Positions 1-5,334 of a stretch of 13,598 nucleotides of DNA are shown here, in pieces. Positions within the stretch are counted from its first letter, which is position 1. Each line of letters opens with the position of its first letter. The position numbers were made by a program, and so were the translations under genes. Below the pieces are notes generated by a model. That model saw only the letters and a list, made by a program, of their open reading frames with translations, was not told where the DNA came from and did no database searches. Origin of the DNA: UBA5794 sp964196275 (GTDB taxonomy: Bacteria; Actinomycetota; Acidimicrobiia; Spongiisociales; UBA5794); assembly GCA_964196275.1 (NCBI GenBank), contig CAXMSN010000072.1, positions 1 to 13,598 on the forward strand. The letters are read 5' to 3'.

Positions 1-40
1 GCTTCGAACGTATCAATCGGGGAGGACAGAAAACGGCCAC

Positions 41-82
41 GGACCACGGACCACGGACCACGGACCACGGACCACGGACCAC
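41..82. repeat. 7-bp tandem repeat, six copies of GGACCAC
   Basis: Six perfect head-to-tail copies of the 7-mer GGACCAC are visible. A degenerate copy precedes them (CGGCCAC, 34-40) and GGAAGAA follows. The repeat lies about 60 bases downstream of the ahcY stop codon, outside any gene I can support. Seven is not a multiple of three, so copy-number changes would shift a frame; this fits a non-coding location. A small CGGAA/TTCCG hairpin (82-94) sits at its edge. No function can be assigned from sequence. Confidence 0.9.
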
Positions 83-143
83 GGAAGAATTCCGCCTCTG
101 GTCTGTCAGCGAAGGCGAAGCCGAGCGGATCTGGAGCGAGCGA

Positions 144-1391
144 TTACGTTCCGTGCTGCCAGGACGAGAGGTAGTCGACCTGTTCATCTGTCAGGATCTC
201 AAGAGAGCCGTCCATCGCTTCAAGCTTGAGCCTGGCTACCTCGTCATCGAGGTTCTTGGGCAGGCGGTAGACCTGAGGGAGCAGATCGTCCGCGTTGTTG
301 ATGATCCACTCGGCGGCTAGCGCCTGATCCGCAAACGACATATCCATCACATCGGCCGGATGCCCTTCGGCAGCACCAAGGTTCACGAGCCGGCCTTCCG
401 CAACGACAAGGATCCGACGGCCATCTTCCATCAGGAACTCTTCCAGATTGTCTCTGATCACCCTGCGAGAGACAGCCATCTCATCAAGTGCCTCGAGGTC
501 CAACTCCACATCGAAGTGGCCCGCGTTGCAGATGATGGAACCGTCCTTCATCTTCTCGAAGTGCTCGGCCCTGAATACGTGGATATTGCCCGTCGCCGTG
601 ATGAACACGTCCCCGACCTCGGCGGCCTCGACGCCCGAGAGGACACGGTGCCCCTCCATTGCAGCGGCAACCGCTCGAACCGGGTCGATCTCGGTGACGA
701 TGACGTCTGCGCCCATGCCCTTGGCCCTAGTCGCGATCCCCCAGCCACAGTCTCCGTAGCCGGCAACGACAACACGCCGTCCGGCGAACAGGATGTTCGA
801 TGCACGAAGGATCCCGTCAAGCGAGGACTGGCCGGTGCCGTGACGATTGTCGAATAGATGCTTCGTGTCCGAATCGTTGACGGCGACGACGGGAAAGCGA
901 AGGACATCCTCCTCAGCCATGGCCTTCAGCCTGATGACACCGGTGGTCGTCTCTTCCATGCCGCCGATGAGGTCTTGTGTGATCCGCTCCTTGTGGAGGA
1001 CGGTCGTCATGTCCGCACCGTCGTCGAAGATGACGTGCGGTTGGGTGTCGAGAACCGAGCTGATGTTCCGGTAGAAGTCCTCATCGGACTGTCCGCGCAC
1101 GGCGTATGTCGGAATGCCGGCCTCAACAAGCGCTGCAGCAACGTCATCCTGAGTCGAGAGCGGGTTGGACGCGCACAGCGCTACCTCGGCACCTCCAGCG
1201 ACGAGCGTGTGCATGAGCGTTGCGGTCTCACTCGTGACATGCATGCATGCACCGATCCGATAACCGGCGAGCGGCTTCTCAGCCTCGAAACGATCCCTGA
1301 TGGCCGCGAGCACGGGCATGCGCCTCGAAGCCCATTCGGTGCGAAGTTTGCCCTTCTCAGCAAGGCCGATGTCAAGAATGTCGTAGTCCAT
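144..1391 (-). CDS. ahcY: adenosylhomocysteinase (S-adenosyl-L-homocysteine hydrolase)
   Basis: Cytosolic NAD-dependent enzyme that splits S-adenosylhomocysteine into adenosine and homocysteine, removing the inhibitory product of SAM-dependent methylation. With the ATG at 1391 the protein has 415 residues. Visible family motifs are the N-terminal substrate segment with H51 (MHVTSETA, 51-58), STQDD (79-83), DDGAD (123-127), the NDSDTKHLFDN segment with K177 and D181, and the Rossmann loop GYGDCG (211-216) followed by an acid at 235. CNAGHFDVE (288-296) and the NLGAAEGHP block (337-345) follow. The length fits the shorter form found in archaea and Thermotoga rather than the roughly 495-residue mycobacterial form. 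The start is chosen because AGGGGA (1395-1400) lies just upstream and homology begins there; the longer open frame to 1553 runs into the divergent cupin gene. TACCAT (1416-1421, minus strand) is a possible -10. Confidence 0.96.
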   Translation of the reverse strand: MDYDILDIGLAEKGKLRTEWASRRMPVLAAIRDRFEAEKPLAGYRIGACMHVTSETATLMHTLVAGGAEVALCASNPLSTQDDVAAALVEAGIPTYAVRGQSDEDFYRNISSVLDTQPHVIFDDGADMTTVLHKERITQDLIGGMEETTTGVIRLKAMAEEDVLRFPVVAVNDSDTKHLFDNRHGTGQSSLDGILRASNILFAGRRVVVAGYGDCGWGIATRAKGMGADVIVTEIDPVRAVAAAMEGHRVLSGVEAAEVGDVFITATGNIHVFRAEHFEKMKDGSIICNAGHFDVELDLEALDEMAVSRRVIRDNLEEFLMEDGRRILVVAEGRLVNLGAAEGHPADVMDMSFADQALAAEWIINNADDLLPQVYRLPKNLDDEVARLKLEAMDGSLEILTDEQVDYLSSWQHGT

Positions 1392-1486
1392 GGTTCCCCT
1401 CGAAGTGTGGCGCCGATGGTAGGTGTATCGGCAGAGACACCGGCGATACGTCCGGAGCATTCCGCGGCTACCCGGGTGACCCGACG

Positions 1487-1492
1487 TAGCAT
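1487..1492 (+). promoter_or_regulatory. putative -10 element of the cupin gene (leaderless)
   Basis: TAGCAT matches the actinobacterial TANNNT -10 pattern and ends 6 bases before the ATG at 1499. No Shine-Dalgarno sequence lies between. Transcription would therefore begin at or next to the start codon. No convincing -35 is visible. Confidence 0.45.
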
Positions 1493-1498
1493 GCCGCA

Positions 1499-1861
1499 AT
1501 GGCGACACGAACCGACAAACCCTGGGGTCATGAGCTCCTCTGGAGCCACACAAACCACTACGCGGGCAAGATCATCCACATCAACGCCGGCCACCGCTTG
1601 AGCCTCCAATACCACGAGCACAAGCAGGAATCGATCCTCGTCGTCGACGGAACGCTGCTGCTGCACCTCGGCCAAGGCAACGAAGCGACCGTGGTCGAAA
1701 TGCGCTCAGGCGAGTCGGCCGACATTGCCGTCGGCCAGATCCACCGGTTCGAAGCACCCGAATCGGGCGACGTAGAGATCATCGAGGTCTCGACGAACCA
1801 CCTCGATGATGTCGTCAGGCTCGAGGACGACTACTCCCGAGAAGGCACGTCAGCTCCCTAG
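1499..1861 (+). CDS. small cupin protein, mannose-6-phosphate isomerase type II-like
   Basis: A 120-residue single-domain cupin. It opens with KPWGHE (7-12) and carries the cupin metal motif in SLQYHEHKQE (35-44: H39, H41, E44), with a later histidine in QIHRFE (80-85, H82). This resembles the C-terminal isomerase domain of bifunctional ManC/type II phosphomannose isomerases. The nucleotidyltransferase domain is absent, so this is a stand-alone domain. Isomerisation of fructose-6-phosphate and mannose-6-phosphate is plausible and would supply ManB, encoded about 0.9 kb away. Related small cupins have other sugar substrates or no known activity, so the substrate is inferred. The gene is divergent from ahcY across 107 bases. 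There is no Shine-Dalgarno sequence and the TAGCAT hexamer supports the ATG at 1499. Confidence 0.8.
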   Translation: MATRTDKPWGHELLWSHTNHYAGKIIHINAGHRLSLQYHEHKQESILVVDGTLLLHLGQGNEATVVEMRSGESADIAVGQIHRFEAPESGDVEIIEVSTNHLDDVVRLEDDYSREGTSAP

Positions 1862-1877
1862 ATCCGAGCAATGTCAC

Positions 1878-1899
1878 AGGTGCACGAATGTGCGCACCT
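1878..1899 (+). terminator. possible stem-loop after the cupin gene
   Basis: AGGTGCAC, a GAAT loop, then GTGC and ACCT with a 2-base GC bulge can fold into a stem. It begins 17 bases after the cupin stop codon. No U-rich tract follows, so intrinsic termination is uncertain; it may only stabilise the mRNA 3' end. Confidence 0.3.
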
Positions 1900-1914
1900 C
1901 TAGAGAGCCTCTCC

Positions 1915-1920
1915 TACACT
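1915..1920 (+). promoter_or_regulatory. putative -10 element of the DoxX-like gene
   Basis: TACACT fits TANNNT and is identical to the hexamer before the GT2 gene at 4119-4124. Initiation would fall near 1927 and leave a leader of about 43 bases that contains the GGAGG at 1956-1960. No clear -35 is seen. Confidence 0.35.
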
Positions 1921-1969
1921 CGCCGTTTGCTATCGAGTCCGAATGAGATTCAGTTGGAGGGTGTGACCG

Positions 1970-2323
1970 ATGGATGTGCTCGTATGGATTACAACGGCTC
2001 TGTTGGTGCTTGGCGTCGGTGGAGTCGCCGCAATGAAGCTCTCGGGCAACTCAGAGGTTGTGGAGCAGGCGAATCGGCTCGGATATGAATCTGTTCGAAT
2101 GTCCACCGGGGTGGCAGAGGTTCTCGGCGTAGTAGGTGTCGTCATCGGAGCGGTCAACAGTGACCTCCAGTGGCTCGGGGTACTGTCGGCGATTGGTATC
2201 GCAGGGATGATGGTTGGAGCAATCGTCTACCACCGGCGAGCCGGCGACACGTGGCCGACACTTCCGTCGATACTGATGCTGATTAGCTCAGTGCTCTACA
2301 TCGTGGCTTTGACCAGCACCTGA
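1970..2323 (+). CDS. DoxX-like four-helix membrane protein
   Basis: A 117-residue inner-membrane protein with four predicted helices at about 3-23, 44-62, 68-87 and 97-114. Between helices 1 and 2 is a KLSGNSEVVEQANRLGY-type segment. This arrangement is typical of DoxX-like small membrane proteins. DoxX relatives have been tied to quinone/redox or sulfur chemistry, but nothing here points to a particular substrate. The start is well supported by GGAGG at 1956-1960, 9 bases before the ATG. This is one of the few genes in the window with a classical Shine-Dalgarno sequence. It is monocistronic: the cupin gene ends 108 bases upstream and the next gene downstream is on the other strand. Confidence 0.75.
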   Translation: MDVLVWITTALLVLGVGGVAAMKLSGNSEVVEQANRLGYESVRMSTGVAEVLGVVGVVIGAVNSDLQWLGVLSAIGIAGMMVGAIVYHRRAGDTWPTLPSILMLISSVLYIVALTST

Positions 2324-2420
2324 CCTGATCCACCATCAGAGCGATACCGGTTGAATCGCCGACCATAACCGCTCCCGTTCTTACCTCTGGAGGGTCCAGC
2401 ATCGCCAATCGCAAGACACA

Positions 2421-2498
2421 GAGTTCAAAACCGCGGCTCGCATCCACGACGAGCTGGGCACACGGATGAGGTCAATCTATGCCGAGGCGCCACTGTGA
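2421..2498 (+). pseudogene. possible C-terminal coding remnant, unknown family
   Basis: In the 218-base gap between the DoxX-like gene and the Trm112-like gene, one forward frame reads EFKTAARIHDELGTRM and on to RSIYAEAPL before a TGA at 2496-2498. The composition looks like the end of a real soluble protein. No start codon or ribosome site fits it, and the frame is closed upstream by a TGA near 2352. It could be the tail of a decayed gene or coincidence. I do not recognise the family. Confidence 0.2.
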
Positions 2499-2534
2499 CC
2501 CTTACGCGGGCACGGAGACGGAGGATCAGGGAGC

Positions 2535-2550
2535 GACGCCCCTAGGCGTC
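2535..2550 (-). terminator. possible hairpin at the end of the manB-Trm112 operon
   Basis: GACGCC and GGCGTC pair around a 4-base loop that contains the TAG stop codon of the Trm112-like gene. The stem is perfect but only 6 bp, and no U-tract follows. It may end or protect the minus-strand transcript. Confidence 0.25.
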
Positions 2551-2733
2551 TGGGAGCGTCGCCTCTTCGATGATCATATTCGGGATGCCGTCGACGACTG
2601 CGTAGATTCGGCCGCACTCCCCGCCACATACGAGGGCCGGTGGTTGCGGACGTTCGGTCAGCTCACCGGCGCATGCCGGGCACTGCATGATCGCGAGCAG
2701 CTTGGGCGAGATGAGTGGTTCGCTCGAGGTCAT
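2542..2733 (-). CDS. Trm112-like small zinc-binding protein
   Basis: A 63-residue protein of the Trm112/YcaR type. It has CPAC (C18, C21), then LVCGGEC (C36, C40), then YAVVDGIPNM (44-53), the typical closing motif of this family. The four cysteines probably bind one zinc ion. In eukaryotes and archaea Trm112 activates methyltransferases. The bacterial versions are small and often lie beside nucleotide-sugar or cell-envelope genes, with unclear roles. The ATG overlaps the manB stop codon (ATGA, 2730-2733), so translation is very likely coupled to manB. A manB-Trm112-like pairing is common in actinobacteria. Confidence 0.85.
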   Translation of the reverse strand: MTSSEPLISPKLLAIMQCPACAGELTERPQPPALVCGGECGRIYAVVDGIPNMIIEEATLPDA

Positions 2734-4067
2734 GCGGTCTCCTTGATGATCGATCCGACCTGTTCGACGAGTTCCGCAACGGCTTCTTCGTCCGGGGCCT
2801 CGATGTTCAATCGTAGAACGGGCTCCGTATTCGATGCTCGCACGTTGAACCAGCGATCACCGAGATCGACCGTCAAGCCATCGAGCTTGTCGATCGAGTA
2901 GTCCTCGAACGCGCGCTCTACGGCATCACCCGCGGCAGAGACGTCGGCGACCACGAAGTTGATCTCTCCCGACTGGGCGTACGGCTCGTACTTCTTTCGC
3001 AGTTCGCTGAGCGGCACGCCTGCATCCGAAAGAACTCTGAGAAGGACGAGCATCGCGAGCATCCCCGAGTCCGCCCGATAGTTGTCGCGGAAGTAATAGT
3101 GGCCGGAGTGCTCTCCGCCGAATATGGCGCCGGTCTCCGCCATGACCTGCTTGATGTACGAATGGCCGACCTTGGTGCGCACCGGCAGGCCGCCGGCCGC
3201 AAGCACAATTTCAGGGACCGCCTTCGAGCAGATCAGGTTGTGGACGATCGCGCTCCCTGGGGCGCTTTGGAGGAACCACTCCGCGATGATCGCCGTCGTC
3301 GTGCTGCCCGGAACAGGCACCGCAAGGTCATCGATGAAGAATGCCCTGTCAGCGTCGCCGTCAAAGGCGACTCCCAGATCAGGCTTCGTCTCTTTCATCA
3401 GGTCGATGAGGTCGACAAGGTTCTCGGGACGGAGCGGGTCGGCGGGATGGTTCGGGAACGTGCCGTCCGGCTCAAGGTAGAGCGGGGTCATCGTGGCTTC
3501 GATCCGGTCGAACACGGTTGGAAGAACGACACCGGCCATTCCGTTTCCGCCGTCCACCGCAACCGAGACACTGCCGATATCGCTCGCACCGGTCACACCG
3601 AGCACGTGCTCGATATAGCCATCAGCGACACTCTCCTTCCGCACAACGCCGATCGACTCTGTGGGATCGAGGCCGGCCTCTGCCATTGCCCTGATGTCCT
3701 CGAGCCCAGACTCAGCGCCGATCGGTGCCGCACCGGGATTGCAGAACTTGAGCCCGTTGTAGTGCCCGGGGTTGTGCGAAGCCGTGATCACCACGCCGGG
3801 AAGGGACAGGGCGCCAGATGCGTAATAGAGCATGTCCGTGGGGATCTCCCCGATCATCTGGACGTCGACGCCCTGGCTCGTGATCCCCTCGATGAGCGCT
3901 TCCCTCAGCGCCGGGGAGGAAACCCTGCAGTCGTGACCGACGATCACCTCGTCCGAATCGACGAAGGCGGCGAACGCGGCGCCGATCCTTGTTGCGATCT
4001 GCTCGTCGAGCTCGTCCGGAAAGATGCCGCGTACGTCGTACGCCTTAACGATGTTCGAAAGGTCCAT
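2730..4067 (-). CDS. manB: phosphomannomutase / phosphoglucomutase
   Basis: Cytosolic alpha-D-phosphohexomutase interconverting mannose-6-phosphate and mannose-1-phosphate (or the glucose equivalents), supplying GDP-mannose for envelope glycans and polyprenol-phosphate-mannose. The protein has 445 residues from the ATG at 4067, a usual family length. All four family motifs are present: the phosphoserine loop TASHNP (95-100, S97), the metal loop DGDADR (236-241), the sugar-specificity loop GEHSGH (318-323) and the phosphate-binding RASNTEP (410-416). An in-frame ATG at 4073 would add two residues. I prefer 4067 because the TAGAAT at 4076-4081 ends 8 bases before it, as in the other leaderless genes here. 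It shares an ATGA overlap with the Trm112-like gene and is divergent from the GT2 gene. Confidence 0.95.
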   Translation of the reverse strand: MDLSNIVKAYDVRGIFPDELDEQIATRIGAAFAAFVDSDEVIVGHDCRVSSPALREALIEGITSQGVDVQMIGEIPTDMLYYASGALSLPGVVITASHNPGHYNGLKFCNPGAAPIGAESGLEDIRAMAEAGLDPTESIGVVRKESVADGYIEHVLGVTGASDIGSVSVAVDGGNGMAGVVLPTVFDRIEATMTPLYLEPDGTFPNHPADPLRPENLVDLIDLMKETKPDLGVAFDGDADRAFFIDDLAVPVPGSTTTAIIAEWFLQSAPGSAIVHNLICSKAVPEIVLAAGGLPVRTKVGHSYIKQVMAETGAIFGGEHSGHYYFRDNYRADSGMLAMLVLLRVLSDAGVPLSELRKKYEPYAQSGEINFVVADVSAAGDAVERAFEDYSIDKLDGLTVDLGDRWFNVRASNTEPVLRLNIEAPDEEAVAELVEQVGSIIKETA

Positions 4068-4075
4068 TGCCATCG

Positions 4076-4081
4076 ATTCTA
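4076..4081 (-). promoter_or_regulatory. putative -10 element of manB (leaderless)
   Basis: TAGAAT on the minus strand fits TANNNT and ends 8 bases before the ATG at 4067. The alternative ATG at 4073 is only 2 bases away, too close for a normal initiation site. This decides the manB start. No -35 consensus is visible. Confidence 0.5.
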
Positions 4082-4118
4082 CGGTCGAGCCGGCATCGAA
4101 TCATCCTTACCGCTCCCC

Positions 4119-4124
4119 TACACT
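4119..4124 (+). promoter_or_regulatory. putative -10 element of the GT2 gene (leaderless)
   Basis: TACACT fits TANNNT and ends 8 bases before the ATG at 4133. It lies back to back with the manB -10, with 37 bases between the two hexamers, so both promoters must share the same upstream DNA. Confidence 0.5.
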
Positions 4125-4132
4125 CCCGTCCG

Positions 4133-4855
4133 ATGCCAGCCTCTCCCCGCCCAACCATCAGCGTCGTCATACCGGTGCACAACGAAGCGGATTTTCTCCC
4201 GCAAGTCCTGCCTTCGTTGTTCGAGGAACTCGACACGGTCGACGCCGACATCACGGTGCTCATCGCCGAGAACGGCTCATCCGACGCAACCTCTGATCTA
4301 GTGCGCGAGGCGATGGCCGACCGCCCGAACCTCGGCCTGCTCGAATTGCCAACACCCAACTACGGGGCAGCCATGCGCGACGGGTTCCTGGCCACGGACG
4401 GGGACTGGGTCGTGAACTTCGACATCGATTACTTCTCGGGTGCCTTCCTGACAGCCGCCCTCGCGCTCCGGGGCGAAGCCGACATCGTTCTCGCCTCCAA
4501 GCGGGTCGAAGGGTCGAAGGATGACAGGGGCTTCGTCCGCGTGCTCGCGACATGGGCGTTCAACATGGTCCTCAAGTTCATGCTGGGTTCGGGTGTCTCC
4601 GACACGCACGGCATGAAGCTCATCCGCCGCAACGTAGTGGATCAGATCGTCCCAAAGGTCGTGTCGACCGTCGATCTCTTCGACACCGAACTCGTCGTGC
4701 GAGCTGAGCAGGAGGGGTTCCGTATCGCGGAACTTCCCATCGAGGTCAGAGAACTGCGGGATGCGAAATCGAGTCTCTTCAAGCGGGTGCCGAGAACGCT
4801 CAAAGGCGTGTGGCGTATCCGGAAGCAATTCCGAAGCGAGCGCTCAGCCTCCTAG
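4133..4855 (+). CDS. family 2 glycosyltransferase, dolichol-phosphate-mannose-synthase-like
   Basis: A 240-residue GT-A fold enzyme likely to move a sugar, probably mannose from GDP-mannose, onto polyprenyl phosphate at the cytoplasmic membrane face. Motifs are the opening ISVVIPVHNEADF (9-21), ENGSSDAT (46-53), the metal-binding DID (97-99), and DTHGMKLIRR, which matches the DTxxGxKLxRR region of DPM1-type enzymes. There are no membrane helices, as in the soluble DPM1-type class. An open frame extends upstream to 4067, but the ATG at 4133 fits the start of homology and sits 8 bases after TACACT. It is divergent from manB and ends 17 bases before the convergent gtrA-type gene. The sugar donor is inferred from context. 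Confidence 0.88.
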   Translation: MPASPRPTISVVIPVHNEADFLPQVLPSLFEELDTVDADITVLIAENGSSDATSDLVREAMADRPNLGLLELPTPNYGAAMRDGFLATDGDWVVNFDIDYFSGAFLTAALALRGEADIVLASKRVEGSKDDRGFVRVLATWAFNMVLKFMLGSGVSDTHGMKLIRRNVVDQIVPKVVSTVDLFDTELVVRAEQEGFRIAELPIEVRELRDAKSSLFKRVPRTLKGVWRIRKQFRSERSAS

Positions 4856-4872
4856 AGCCGCACCAGACCGCT

Positions 4873-5334
4873 TCAAGCGTTTGCGACGGCCTCTTCTTCT
4901 TTGTCATCGAGAGCTCGTGAGAACACGACGTCGCGGTAACCGGCGAGCTTCGGGAGGATGAGGAGACCTGCAGCCACGATGAGCGCGAGGTTGTAGCCGA
5001 GTCGCGAGAGCGGTCCGAACATCGTGTCTGCGATCCACACGATGGAAACCGAGGCGAGGTAGGCAACGATGTTCACGCCGAAGAACGCTGCCGTCTCCCT
5101 GCCGCTCACGTGTCCGTCCTTCAACTCGAACGTCCAGCGCCGGTTGATCAGATACGACATGAACGTGGTCACAGCGAACGACACGGTGATCGCCGAGAAC
5201 CATGACCAGCTGACAGTGAGGAAGACGTTGAACAGTGCGAACGACACGATCGTGTTGAACACGCCGACAAGGCCGACCCTGACCGCCTGCACGAACGACT
5301 GTCTGTTTGCGAATGTCTTGAGGTAGTTCTTCAC
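4873..5334 (-). CDS. GtrA family membrane protein
   Basis: A 153-residue protein with four helices at about 17-38, 45-63, 82-102 and 111-131. The family signature is present: GLVGVFNTIVSF in helix 1 and SYLINRRWTFE after helix 2. GtrA proteins are thought to help flip or present polyprenyl-phosphate-linked sugars for extracytoplasmic glycosylation. The upstream membrane gene overlaps it by four bases (5331-5334). I chose the GTG at 5334 (VKNYLK) because AGAGGA lies about 7 bases upstream and homology begins there. The longer frame to 5433 would intrude into the upstream gene. It is convergent with the GT2 gene, and the pair resembles the GtrB/GtrA partnership. Confidence 0.9.
   Translation of the reverse strand: MKNYLKTFANRQSFVQAVRVGLVGVFNTIVSFALFNVFLTVSWSWFSAITVSFAVTTFMSYLINRRWTFELKDGHVSGRETAAFFGVNIVAYLASVSIVWIADTMFGPLSRLGYNLALIVAAGLLILPKLAGYRDVVFSRALDDKEEEAVANA

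Noticed and set aside
41..82. CRISPR array
   Set aside because: The unit is 7 bp with no spacers; it is a simple tandem repeat.
1..320. Open plus-strand frame from the window edge reading through the heptamer repeat
   Set aside because: From 144 on it is antisense to ahcY, and it ends in a TAG without family resemblance. It does not support a real upstream gene.
1392..1498. SAH-type riboswitch upstream of ahcY
   Set aside because: The likely leader is under about 30 bases, too short for the aptamer, and no matching structure was seen.
2479..2901. A 140-codon plus-strand open frame
   Set aside because: It covers the Trm112-like gene and the end of manB on the other strand; both have clear family motifs.
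3099..4301. A 400-codon plus-strand open frame
   Set aside because: Antisense to manB, whose four family motifs are intact; the frame has no recognisable domain and runs out of frame into the GT2 gene.
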